DNA from: Demequina sp. NBRC 110054
Lineage (GTDB): Bacteria > Actinomycetota > Actinomycetes > Actinomycetales > Demequinaceae
DNA length: 64,000 nucleotides
NCBI RefSeq assembly: GCF_002090115.1
Contig: NZ_BBRK01000004.1
Span: forward strand, 1,364,001-1,428,000
Direction of reading: 5' to 3'
Shown here: in pieces, positions 26,783 to 34,862 of the stretch
Numbering within the stretch: the first letter of the stretch is position 1
Layout of the letters: every line of letters begins with the position of its first letter
Notes under the pieces: model-generated
The model's database searches: none
The model's input: only the letters and a program-made list of their open reading frames with translations
Told to the model about the DNA's origin: nothing
Translations under genes and position numbers: made by a program

Positions 26783-27817
26783 ATGACGATGGATGCGCTT
26801 CCCTATGTGAAGAACGGCCGGGAGTTGGACCAGATCGCGGTGCACGGCATCCGCGTGACGGGGTTCCACGGCGTCAACGCCAACGAGAAGGAGACGGGGC
26901 AGCTCTTCTTCGCCGACGTCGTCGCGCACACGTCGACGCGCGCTGCCGCGGCGTCCGACGACCTCAGGAAGACGCTCAACTACTCCGACATCGCCGACAA
27001 GGCCGCGGAGATCCTCGCGGGCGACCCGTCGAACCTCCTCGAGACCGTCGCCGAGCAGATTGCGCGCGCGGTGCTCGAGATGGACGGCGTGTTCTGCGTC
27101 GACGTCGTCGTGCACAAGCCGCAGGCACCGCTGCACGTCGAGTTCGGCGACGTCACGGTCCGGATCCGGCGCGACGTCCGCACGGGCGGGCTGTGGTCGG
27201 ACAAGCGCATCGGCTCGTCGGCGGGCAAGGGCGACGACCCGCTCTCGGCCGACGGCATCGGCCCCGCGCACGACCTCTTCGACAAGCGCCCGTTCCAGCC
27301 GGTCGACGCGTACCTCGCGCTCGGCGCGAACCTCGGCGACATGGCGACGACGCTGTCCAACGCGGTCTCCGACCTGCACCGCATCAGCGGCATCACCGTC
27401 ACGGGTGCCTCGCCGCTCGTGCAGACGACCCCCGTCGGCGGCCCGCCGCAGCCCGACTATCTCAACGCCGTGATCCGCGTCGAGACGTCGCTCGCGCCGC
27501 GCGAGCTGCTGGCTGCGTGCCAGGGCATCGAGATGGTCTACGGCGGCCGCGACCGCGCCGAGGAGAACGGGCCGCGCACGCTCGACATCGACGTCCTCCA
27601 GTACGACGACCTCGCCGAGGTGACCGAGGACCTCGTGATCCCGCACCCGCGCGCGCACGAGCGCGGCTTCGTGCTCGTGCCGTGGGCGGCATTCGCGCCC
27701 AACGCGGTGCTCGCAGGGGAGAACGGCGGTCGCGTCGGCGACCTCGTGAACAGCATCGACACCTCCGGGGTGACCACCGTCGCCGAGCCGCAGCAGGGCG
27801 AGAGCCCTCAGCCCTGA
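26783..27817 (+). CDS. folBK: Fused dihydroneopterin aldolase - HPPK (FolB-FolK)
   Basis: 344 residues with two enzymes in one chain. Residues about 14-132 are dihydroneopterin aldolase (VHGIRVTGFHGVNANEKETGQ, LNYSDIADKA, LLETVAEQIA); about 173-320 are the pyrophosphokinase (AYLALGANLGD, the ENGPRTLDIDVLQYDD signature, IPHPRAHERGFVLVPWA). They catalyse consecutive steps, and folP uses their product. A charged 40-residue linker joins them. CACGAT lies 6 nt before the ATG, so this gene may also have its own leaderless promoter. Confidence 0.95.
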   Translation: MTMDALPYVKNGRELDQIAVHGIRVTGFHGVNANEKETGQLFFADVVAHTSTRAAAASDDLRKTLNYSDIADKAAEILAGDPSNLLETVAEQIARAVLEMDGVFCVDVVVHKPQAPLHVEFGDVTVRIRRDVRTGGLWSDKRIGSSAGKGDDPLSADGIGPAHDLFDKRPFQPVDAYLALGANLGDMATTLSNAVSDLHRISGITVTGASPLVQTTPVGGPPQPDYLNAVIRVETSLAPRELLAACQGIEMVYGGRDRAEENGPRTLDIDVLQYDDLAEVTEDLVIPHPRAHERGFVLVPWAAFAPNAVLAGENGGRVGDLVNSIDTSGVTTVAEPQQGESPQP

Positions 27818-27818
27818 C

Positions 27819-28298
27819 GTGTCCCCACTGACCTGGCGTCGGCTCGCCGGATGGGCGGGCCTGTCCCTCGTGCTCGCCTGGGCACTCGGCGCGCTCCTGC
27901 TCGGCCGCGGCAACCCGCCCGTGGCCGTGCCCTTGTCCGTGCCGATCGGCTGCCTGATCGCGGGCGGCATCGCGCTCGCGACCGGCTGGACCGTGCGCTC
28001 GTACCAGCGTGGGGACCGGCGGCACCTCGAACCGATGCGCGCCCTGCGGACCGCGGCCTTCGCGCAGGCGTGCGCATACACGGGGGCCGTGCTCGGAGGG
28101 GTGTTCGGCGGCTACGCGCTGTCGCTGCTCGCCTACTGGGGCCACGCGCCACGCAGGCAGGTCGCGATCGAGGCGTTCGTCGCCGCGGGCGCCGCCGTGC
28201 TCATGCTCATCGCGGGGGTGATCGCGGAGCGCTGGTGCCGGATCGACGAGGACTCGGACGACTCCTCGGGCACCGACGCCGGAGCGGCGCCGGCCTGA
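27819..28298 (+). CDS. DUF3180 membrane protein
   Basis: 159 residues with four predicted helices (about 10-28, 40-56, 80-102, 118-137) and an acidic tail. DUF3180 proteins regularly follow folK in actinobacteria, which is the main support for the call. GTG start 2 nt after the folB-folK stop. Function unknown; conserved linkage suggests a membrane role cotranscribed with folate synthesis rather than a folate enzyme. Confidence 0.85.
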   Translation: MSPLTWRRLAGWAGLSLVLAWALGALLLGRGNPPVAVPLSVPIGCLIAGGIALATGWTVRSYQRGDRRHLEPMRALRTAAFAQACAYTGAVLGGVFGGYALSLLAYWGHAPRRQVAIEAFVAAGAAVLMLIAGVIAERWCRIDEDSDDSSGTDAGAAPA

Positions 28299-28395
28299 GG
28301 CAGCGCGGCCCGGCCCGCGCCCTCGCAGGCTCAGCCAGGCCCGGCCGACGTCTGGCCCGGCCTGCATCGCCCGCGCCCCTGAGCGCGCGCCCGCC

Positions 28396-28410
28396 CCGCA
28401 TCGTCCCTGG
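28396..28410 (-). repeat. CCGCATCGTCCCTGG motif between DUF3180 and PH-domain genes
   Basis: Single exact copy of the window-wide motif in the complementary orientation, in the 153-bp gap before the PH-domain gene. Confidence 0.9.
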
Positions 28411-28451
28411 GACGGATCCCCTTCGTCGGCCCCCTTTGGCACACTGGTCCC

Positions 28452-28931
28452 ATGACGTGGTTCGAGCCCGAAGGTGCCTCCTGGACGTACGTGGATCGCA
28501 AGCTGATCCCCGCCCGACTGATCTCCTTCGCGATCCCCGCGGGGCTCGCACTCGCGGCGACGGTCGCGCTCGCGGTGGCCTTGGGCGGTGCGGTGTGGAT
28601 CGTGCCCGCGGTCGTGCTCGTGGTCGTCGTGTGGGCGGCGTGGGTGATCGTGCGTCAGGTCGGCGCGCACGCGTGGGCCGAGCGCGACGACGACCTGCTG
28701 GTCAAGCGCGGCCGCATGTTCCGCCGCGTGACCGTGGTGCCGTACGGCCGCATGCAGTTCGTCGAGGTCGAGGCGGGCCCGATCGCGCGCTCGTTCGGGC
28801 TCGCGCGCGTGCAGCTCCACACCGCGGCGCCGGGCACCGACGCCTCGATCTCGGGCGTGCCGACCGACGAAGCCGCACGCCTGCGCGACAGGCTCACGGC
28901 GCGCGGCGAGGCGACGCTGGCGGGGCTGTGA
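28452..28931 (+). CDS. Small bacterial PH-domain membrane protein (bPH2/DUF304, YdbS-like)
   Basis: 159 residues. Two helices near residues 22-62 precede a bPH2 domain (DDDLLVKRGRMFRRVTVVPYGRMQFVEVEAGPIAR, about 76-110). Such proteins occur as pairs with a larger protein of the same type, as here, where the next gene overlaps by GTGA. Work on Bacillus YdbS/YdbT linked them to resistance to a bacteriocin, but their role here is unknown. CACACT lies 6 nt before the ATG, consistent with a leaderless start. Confidence 0.85.
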   Translation: MTWFEPEGASWTYVDRKLIPARLISFAIPAGLALAATVALAVALGGAVWIVPAVVLVVVVWAAWVIVRQVGAHAWAERDDDLLVKRGRMFRRVTVVPYGRMQFVEVEAGPIARSFGLARVQLHTAAPGTDASISGVPTDEAARLRDRLTARGEATLAGL

Positions 28932-30634
28932 CCGGGATGCTCAACACGGCGCCACGCGAGTGGACCCGCGTCCATCCCGTCTCGCCCTTCCTGGGTGCCT
29001 GGTCAGTCTTCGGCGCGATCGGCGGGTACTGGTTCTTCAACAACGCGCCCGAGTGGGCCGGCGGCGGTGGCGACGGGTGGCGCCCAGCGATCGTCACCCT
29101 CGCGCTCATCGGTCTCGGGATCGCGGTGTTCGTGGTCGCGGGCGGCCTGCTGTCGTGGCGCATGACGACCTACCGCATCACCGACGACTCCGTCGAGCTG
29201 CGCAAGGGCATCCTGTTCAAGCAGAACAAGCAGGCGCGGCTCGACCGGCTCCAGGCCGTCGACGTGGTCCAGCCCCTGCTCGCGCGCATCTTCGGCTTCG
29301 CGGGCGTGAAGATCGAGGTCGCGGGCGGCGAGGGCTCGACCGTCGCGCTCGAGTACCTCCGCCTTGGCGACGCCGAGGCGCTGCGCAACGAGATCCTCGC
29401 GCTCGCCGCGGGCGTCAAGCAGGCACGCAGAGGGACGATGCCGGATGCACGGGCCGCGGGCTCGGGCGCCGAGGGCGCGGGGGTTCTGGGTGACGGGTCC
29501 GCAGGTCCCGAGGGTGACGGGCTGGCCGGCGCCGGGGCCACGGGCACCGACGGCCAGCCCGCGCACGCCGCGCTGCGCGACTTCATCCCCGGCGCCGACC
29601 AGGGCACCCCGGCGATCGCCGCCGCCGCCGAGCGCGACCTGCTCGCCGTCCCGCTCGGCCGGCTGATCGGCTCGATCGCGCTGTCCGGTCCGGTCGTCAC
29701 GGTCGCGGTCTTCCCCGTCATCCTGCTGATCGTCACGCTCGTCGTGGGCAACGAGGTCGAGCACATGCTGCTCGCGATCGTCAGCGGCTCGTTCGCGAGC
29801 ATCCTGCCGATCCTGCTCGCGGGAGCAGGCTTCGTGTGGAGCCGCCTCAACAGCGGCTTCGGCTTCGTCGCGGGGATCTCCGCCGACGGTGTGCGGCTGC
29901 GGCACGGCATGCTCGACACGCGCCGCCAGACCGTCCCGCCGGGCCGCGTCCAGGCGGTCAAGATGCGCCAGACGCTGCTGTGGAGGCGCCGCGGCTGGTG
30001 GCGGATCACGGTCAACGTCGCTGGTTATCAGCAGAGCGAGGCGAACGTCTCGACGCTGCTGCCCGTCGGCACGCAGGCCGACGCCCTCACCGCGCTGTGG
30101 CTCGTCCTGCCCGACCTGGGTGACCCCGACCCCGAGGGCACGATCGCGCGCGCGATGACCGGAACGGGCACCGACGGAGGGTTCACCGCGTCGCCTCGCA
30201 GCGCCCGCTGGTTCGACCCGCTCCAGTGGCGCCACCGCGGAGTGCGCGCGACCGACACCGCGCTGCTCATCCGGCAGGGCCGCTGGGTGCGCGAGCTCGT
30301 CGTCGTCCCGCACGAGCGGACGCAGTCGCTCGGCCTCACGCAGGGCCCGTTCGCGCGCGCGGCCGGCGTCGCGAACGTCGTGGTCCACTCGACGCCCGGT
30401 CCCGTCTCCGCGATCGCGCAGCACCTCGCGATCGAGGACGCCTTCGCGCTGCTCGAGGAGCAGGCCGTGCGGGCCGCGACGTCCCGGCGTCGGCAGACCC
30501 CCGAGCAGTGGCTCGCGACCGTCGCGCCCGCGGTGGACGACGTGCTCGCCGCCGCCGACGTGTCGGTCGCGGACGATGCGGGGGTCGCCTCCGAGGTCGG
30601 CCCGGACCATGCGGCCCAGGGAGGCGAGCGATGA
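28928..30634 (+). CDS. Large bacterial PH-domain membrane protein (bPH2/DUF304, YdbT-like)
   Basis: 568 residues with bPH2 repeats: one after the first two helices (TDDSVELRKGILFKQNKQAR), one mid-protein (SADGVRLRHGMLDTRRQTVP) and one near the C-terminus (LLIRQGRWVRELVVVPHERT). Helix pairs lie near 22-70 and 245-310. A Gly/Ala linker (about 170-205) carries a GGGACGATGC motif in its DNA, and the Ala/Val tail another (30571). Probably acts with the smaller PH protein at the membrane. GTG start by overlap with the upstream stop; ATG at 28937 is an alternative. Confidence 0.85.
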   Translation: MTGMLNTAPREWTRVHPVSPFLGAWSVFGAIGGYWFFNNAPEWAGGGGDGWRPAIVTLALIGLGIAVFVVAGGLLSWRMTTYRITDDSVELRKGILFKQNKQARLDRLQAVDVVQPLLARIFGFAGVKIEVAGGEGSTVALEYLRLGDAEALRNEILALAAGVKQARRGTMPDARAAGSGAEGAGVLGDGSAGPEGDGLAGAGATGTDGQPAHAALRDFIPGADQGTPAIAAAAERDLLAVPLGRLIGSIALSGPVVTVAVFPVILLIVTLVVGNEVEHMLLAIVSGSFASILPILLAGAGFVWSRLNSGFGFVAGISADGVRLRHGMLDTRRQTVPPGRVQAVKMRQTLLWRRRGWWRITVNVAGYQQSEANVSTLLPVGTQADALTALWLVLPDLGDPDPEGTIARAMTGTGTDGGFTASPRSARWFDPLQWRHRGVRATDTALLIRQGRWVRELVVVPHERTQSLGLTQGPFARAAGVANVVVHSTPGPVSAIAQHLAIEDAFALLEEQAVRAATSRRRQTPEQWLATVAPAVDDVLAAADVSVADDAGVASEVGPDHAAQGGER

Positions 30635-31587
30635 CCGAGCCGTCCCAGCGCCCGGGACGCCTCGCGATCGGCGTCGTCGGCGCGGGCAAGGTCGGTGCCG
30701 TGCTCGGCGCCCTCCTGCGCGAGGCCGGCCACGAGGTCGTCGCCGCCTCCGGCTCGTCCGAGGCATCGATCGACCGCATGGAGGCCCTCCTGCCCGGAGT
30801 GCCGCGAAAGGACCCCGACGAGGTCGTGCGCGCGAGCGACCTCGTGCTCCTCACCGTCCCCGACGACGCGATCGAGCAGCTCGTCGCGGGCCTCGCGACG
30901 CTCGGCGCGTGGCGCGCGGGACAGCTCGTGGTCCACTGCGCCGGCCGCCACGGCACCGGAATCCTCGCCGACGCCGCCGCCGCCGGGGCGATCCCGCTCG
31001 CGATCCACCCCGCGATGACCTTCACGGGCACGAGCCTCGACCGTGCGCGGCTGCGCGACGCGGCCTTCGCCGTCACCGCCTCGGCACCCGTCCTGCCCAT
31101 CGCGCAGGCCCTCGCGGTCGAGATGGGTGGCGAGCCCGTCGTCGTCGCCGCGAGCGACCGCGCCGCCTATCATGCCGCGCTCGTGCACGGCGCGAACCAC
31201 GTCGTCACCGCGGTCGCGCAGGCGAGCGCGGTGCTCGCGAGGATCGGCTTCGAGAACCCCGGGCGCGTGCTCGGGCCGCTCACCCATGCGTCGGTGGACG
31301 GTGCGCTCGGCGACGCCCCCGGCGCCGTCACCACCCTCACCGGTCCCGTGGTGCGCGGCGACTCCGGTACCGTGGCGGCGCACCTCGCGGCGCTCGCGGG
31401 CACGCCCGAGACCCTCGTCGCGTACCGCGCGATGGCGCAGGCCACCGCGGACCTCGCGTTCGCGGGAGGACGCCTCGGCCCCGACGGCTATGCCGCCGTC
31501 ATCGCGGCGCTCGGCCTCGATCCCGAGGACCTGGGGGGTGCGCCCGACGAGGGCTCCGACCGCGGGCCCGCCCAGGAGGACCGATGA
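30631..31587 (+). CDS. Rossmann-fold DUF2520 protein linked to panC
   Basis: 318 residues. The N-terminal NAD(P)-binding fold begins IGVVGAGKVGAVLGALLREAGH; the C-terminal part matches the helical DUF2520 domain (AAYHAALVHGANHVVTAVAQA, HASVDGALGDAPGAVTTLTGP). These proteins resemble ketopantoate reductase and often lie beside panC. A role in pantothenate synthesis, perhaps as a reductase, is inferred from context, not shown. Overlaps both neighbours (ATGA each side). Confidence 0.85.
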   Translation: MTEPSQRPGRLAIGVVGAGKVGAVLGALLREAGHEVVAASGSSEASIDRMEALLPGVPRKDPDEVVRASDLVLLTVPDDAIEQLVAGLATLGAWRAGQLVVHCAGRHGTGILADAAAAGAIPLAIHPAMTFTGTSLDRARLRDAAFAVTASAPVLPIAQALAVEMGGEPVVVAASDRAAYHAALVHGANHVVTAVAQASAVLARIGFENPGRVLGPLTHASVDGALGDAPGAVTTLTGPVVRGDSGTVAAHLAALAGTPETLVAYRAMAQATADLAFAGGRLGPDGYAAVIAALGLDPEDLGGAPDEGSDRGPAQEDR

Positions 31588-32438
31588 GGATCATCACGTC
31601 GCTCGCCGAGCTGCGCGCGCTTGAGCGGCCGCGCCACGGCGACGGTCCGGGCCGGCGCGCCGTCGTGATGACGATGGGCGCCCTCCACGCGGGGCACATG
31701 GCGCTCATGCGCACCGCGCGGACGTCCGCCGACCAGGTGGTCGCGACGATCTTCGTCAACCCCCTCCAGTTCAACGACGCGGGCGACCTCGACAACTACC
31801 CGCGCACGCTCGAGGCCGACGCCGCGATGCTCGAGGAGGCCGGCGTCGACGTGCTCTTCGCCCCCGACCTCGCCACGATGTACCCGCACGGCGACCCCAC
31901 CGTGACCGTGAGCGCGGGAGCGATCGGCGACGTCCTCGAGGGCGCGCATCGTCCCGGGCACTTCGACGGCATGCTGACCGTCGTCCTCAAGCTCATGCAC
32001 CTGGTCCAGCCGGACGTCGCGTTCTTCGGGCAGAAGGACGCGCAGCAGCTCATCGCGATCCGCGCGATGGTGAGGGACCTCGACCTGCCCGTCAGCATCG
32101 TCTCCGTGCCCACCGTGCGCGACGTCGATGGCCTTGCACTGTCCTCGCGCAACGTGCACCTCACGGACGACGAGCGGGAGCGCGCGCTGTCGCTATCGCG
32201 CGCCCTCAACGCCGCCCGCTCCGCCGCCGACGGGGGCGCCTCCAAGGACGAGTCGCTCGCGGCCGGGCGCGAGATCCTCGCCGCCGCGTCGGGCGTCGAC
32301 GTCGACTACCTCGAGGCGCTCGACCCCGGCGACGCCCAGCCCGTCACCGACGACTACCGGGGCGACGTCGTGATCGCGGTCGCGGCGCACGTCGGACAGA
32401 CGCGGCTGATCGACAACGTCCTCACGCACCTGAGGTAG
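31584..32438 (+). CDS. panC: Pantothenate synthetase
   Basis: 284 residues. It joins pantoate and beta-alanine with ATP. Motifs: MTMGALHAGHMALM, FVNPLQFN, the PGHFDGMLTVVLKL stretch, FGQKDAQQL, and VDGLALSSRNVHL. Start by ATGA overlap with the DUF2520 gene. panB and panD are not in the window. Confidence 0.97.
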   Translation: MRIITSLAELRALERPRHGDGPGRRAVVMTMGALHAGHMALMRTARTSADQVVATIFVNPLQFNDAGDLDNYPRTLEADAAMLEEAGVDVLFAPDLATMYPHGDPTVTVSAGAIGDVLEGAHRPGHFDGMLTVVLKLMHLVQPDVAFFGQKDAQQLIAIRAMVRDLDLPVSIVSVPTVRDVDGLALSSRNVHLTDDERERALSLSRALNAARSAADGGASKDESLAAGREILAAASGVDVDYLEALDPGDAQPVTDDYRGDVVIAVAAHVGQTRLIDNVLTHLR

Positions 32439-32490
32439 GCGAGACCCGGCCCGGGGAACACGGGCGGCATCGAGGCGTCCCGCGCGGGCA

Positions 32491-32506
32491 TAGTCTGTGG
32501 CGCATG
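32491..32506 (+). promoter_or_regulatory. Leaderless promoter of nadB
   Basis: TAGTCT (32491-32496), then seven bases, then the ATG at 32504. No ribosome binding site precedes the ATG, so the transcript most likely starts at the start codon. Confidence 0.6.
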
Positions 32507-34195
32507 ACCCGTTTCGTGCAGCGCCTTCGCGCCCCCGAGCCCGGGTGGACCGCCCAGGCGGACGTCATCGTCGTCGGCTCGGGGATCGCGGGGCTGACCG
32601 CCGCGCTTGAGCTGCGGCAGAAGGTCGACCGCGTGCTCGTCGTCACCAAGGGCGAGCTCAGCTCCGGCTCCACCATCTGGGCGCAGGGCGGCATCGCCGC
32701 GGCGCTCGACCCCGAGGACACCCCCGACGAGCACCTCGAGGACACGCTCGTCGCGGGAGCCGGCACGTGCTCGCCCGCGGCCGTGCGGACGCTCGTGACC
32801 GAGGGCCCCGACCGCGTGCGCGAGCTCGTCGCGCGCGGCGCCAACTTCGACACCCAGGCCGACGGCTCGATCACCCTCACCCGCGAGGGCGGCCACCACC
32901 GCGACCGGATCGCCCACGCGGGAGGCGATGCGACCGGCGCCGAGATCTCGCGCGCGCTCATCGCGCAGCTCGAGGCGGTCCGCAACGACCCCGGCATCGA
33001 GGTCATCGAGCACGCGATGGTCGTCGACCTGCTCACCGCGGCCCCCGATGCCGACGGCTTCCCCGGTCCCGTGTGCGGCGTCACGCTCCACGTCATCGGC
33101 GAGGGCTCGCGCGACGGCGTGGGCGCGGCGCTCGCGAAGGCCGTCGTCCTCGCGACAGGCGGCATCGGCCAGGTGTTCCTGTCCTCGACCAACCCCGCCT
33201 CGGCCACGGCCGACGGGCTCGGCGCGGCCCTGCGCGCGGGCGCGGCGATCGCGGACGTCGAGTTCGTGCAGTTCCACCCGACCGTGCTGTGGGAGGGGTC
33301 GTCTGCGCTGGGACAGCTGCCGCTGATCTCCGAGGCCGTGCGCGGGGAGGGCGCCTACCTGCTCAACGCCGAGGGCGAGCGCTTCATGGTCGGCCAGCAC
33401 GAGCTCGCGGAGCTCGCGCCGCGCGACGTCGTGTCGAAGGCGATCGTGCGGATGATGGCCGAGGAGGAGTCCGACAACGTGTTCCTCGACTGCCGTCATC
33501 TGGGCCCCTCGTTCCTGCGCGAGAGGTTCCCCACCATCCACGCGCGCCTGGCCGAGCGCGGCATCGACATGGGCACGGACCTCATCCCGGTCGCGCCCGC
33601 GCAGCACTTCCACTCGGGCGGCGTGCTCACCGACCTGCGCGGACGGTCGACCCGGCAGGGGCTCTACGCCGTCGGCGAGGCCGCGTGCTCGGGCGTGCAC
33701 GGCGCGAACCGGCTTGCCTCGAACTCGCTGCTCGAGGGGCTCGTGTTCGCGACCCGCGCCGCGAAGGACGCTGCGGAGGTCGTCGCCGAGGGCGTCGTCC
33801 AGCAGCACGAGCCGGTGACGCGGCCCGGGCCGGACGCGCTCGTTCCCGCGACCCAGCGCCCGCGCATCCAGAAGCTCGCGCACCACGGCGCGGGCCCGGT
33901 GCGCGACGCCGCTGGCCTCCAGCGCTCCGACATCAAGCTCGAGAGGCTGCGAGAGCAGTTCCACTCGGAGGAGGCCGTGGGCGGCGCCCCGCAGGTCGCC
34001 GAGTGGGAGACGTCGAACGTGCTCCAGGCCGCGTCCGTGCTGGTACGGACCGCCCTCGCGCGCGAGGAGACCCGCGGTGGGCACCTGCGCACCGATTTCC
34101 CGCACCGGGACACCAGGTGGGAGGTCCGCCAGGCCGCGACGCTCGATCCGGACGGCGCGCTGTCGATGATGAAGGTCCCGCTCGACCTCAGCTGA
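32504..34195 (+). CDS. nadB: L-aspartate oxidase
   Basis: 563 residues. FAD enzyme that oxidises aspartate to iminoaspartate, the first step of de novo NAD synthesis. FAD-binding IVVGSGIAGLTAALEL near the N-terminus, SGSTIWAQGGIAAAL, the REGGHHRDRIAHAGGDATG block, VEFVQFHPTVL and GVHGANRLASNSLLEGLVF are diagnostic of NadB over succinate dehydrogenase. nadA, normally adjacent, is absent here and nadC is 3 kb away past a minus-strand module. Confidence 0.97.
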   Translation: MTRFVQRLRAPEPGWTAQADVIVVGSGIAGLTAALELRQKVDRVLVVTKGELSSGSTIWAQGGIAAALDPEDTPDEHLEDTLVAGAGTCSPAAVRTLVTEGPDRVRELVARGANFDTQADGSITLTREGGHHRDRIAHAGGDATGAEISRALIAQLEAVRNDPGIEVIEHAMVVDLLTAAPDADGFPGPVCGVTLHVIGEGSRDGVGAALAKAVVLATGGIGQVFLSSTNPASATADGLGAALRAGAAIADVEFVQFHPTVLWEGSSALGQLPLISEAVRGEGAYLLNAEGERFMVGQHELAELAPRDVVSKAIVRMMAEEESDNVFLDCRHLGPSFLRERFPTIHARLAERGIDMGTDLIPVAPAQHFHSGGVLTDLRGRSTRQGLYAVGEAACSGVHGANRLASNSLLEGLVFATRAAKDAAEVVAEGVVQQHEPVTRPGPDALVPATQRPRIQKLAHHGAGPVRDAAGLQRSDIKLERLREQFHSEEAVGGAPQVAEWETSNVLQAASVLVRTALAREETRGGHLRTDFPHRDTRWEVRQAATLDPDGALSMMKVPLDLS

Positions 34196-34310
34196 CCCGG
34201 GAGCCGTCGTCTCTGCCCGGCACCGCCGCATCGTCCAGGGGCGCGGGCCCCGCATCGGATCTGCCCGGCACCGCATCGGATCTGCCCGGCACCCCCGCAC
34301 CGTCCCCGCC

Positions 34311-34406
34311 CGACAGTGTGAATCAATCTCGGCCGCGACACCCCGGTGACGCGGCCCGTTCAGCGCCGTCGGGCGGCGTGTCGGTTTGAGAGTGGTTCAA
34401 AGTGTC
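34311..34406. repeat. Family C inverted repeat, copy 2
   Basis: Left end CGACAGTGTGAATCAATCTC (34311-34330) pairs imperfectly with the right end GAGAGTGGTTCAAAGTGTC (34388-34406). The inside carries GCGACACCCCGGTGACGC, a module shared with family B. Confidence 0.8.
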
Positions 34407-34438
34407 TGCGGGAATCCGCCCCTGCCAGGACGCAAGAA

Positions 34439-34482
34439 CGCCGGTCGGGACGGCACCCCGGAAAAGGCCGCCCCGACCGGCG
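34439..34482. terminator. Strong hairpin, probable bidirectional terminator
   Basis: CGCCGGTCGGGACGGC pairs with GCCGCCCCGACCGGCG with one mismatch around a 12-nt loop. It lies between convergent genes, 240 nt after nadB. Confidence 0.7.
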
Positions 34483-34752
34483 ATCGGCCCGGTCGTCTCA
34501 CGAGGACAGCGCTTGACGACCGGAGTCTGAGATCGGACCCGCGCGGGGCCCGGTCGGTGGAAGCGATCGGGTCGACCGATCGCGGATGAGGATCATGAGT
34601 GAACCGGCGCCCGGGCCCTCACGACGCCCGCGCCGCTTGTGGCGGGTCGGACGGAATGGGGGCCCGGGACGGTTCGGTGCGAGCGCGGCAAATACGGCGG
34701 ACGATGCGGCCGGCTCGTAGGCGAGGCGGGTCAGGAAGGCCCGTGCTCACCG

Positions 34753-34851
34753 CATGCATTCCGCACGGATCTGGTTGCGACACCCCGGCGACGCGCCGAC
34801 GTGGAGCGCGACACGCTGGCGTGTCGCCCGTGGATCCGTGCGGAGTGCATG
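34753..34851. repeat. Family B inverted repeat, copy 1
   Basis: Left end CATGCATTCCGCACGGATC (34753-34771) and right end GATCCGTGCGGAGTGCATG (34833-34851) are inverted complements with one mismatch. Inner parts are GCGACACCCCGGCGAC and the near-palindrome GCGACACGCTGGCGTGTCGC. It ends 11 nt from the stop codon of the reductase gene. The inner order is the reverse complement of the copy at 43373-43478. Confidence 0.9.
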
Positions 34852-34862
34852 GACGGAAGGTG

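Larger units (their letters stand above)
34196..34862. other. 667-bp gene-free region rich in repeats
   Basis: Between convergent nadB and the CoA-disulfide reductase gene. It holds a CTGCCCGGCACC repeat mixed with GCATCG motifs (34213-34300), family C copy 2, a terminator hairpin, a palindrome CGATCGG-GTCGA-CCGATCG (34564-34582), a CGGACGATGCGG motif (34698) and family B copy 1. No credible protein gene is seen. A small RNA is possible but not supported. Confidence 0.7.

Noticed and set aside
31947..31957. GCGCATCGTCCC in panC as a motif copy
   Set aside because: It encodes the conserved AHRPGHF active-site stretch, so protein constraint explains it; counted only in the 8-base core total.
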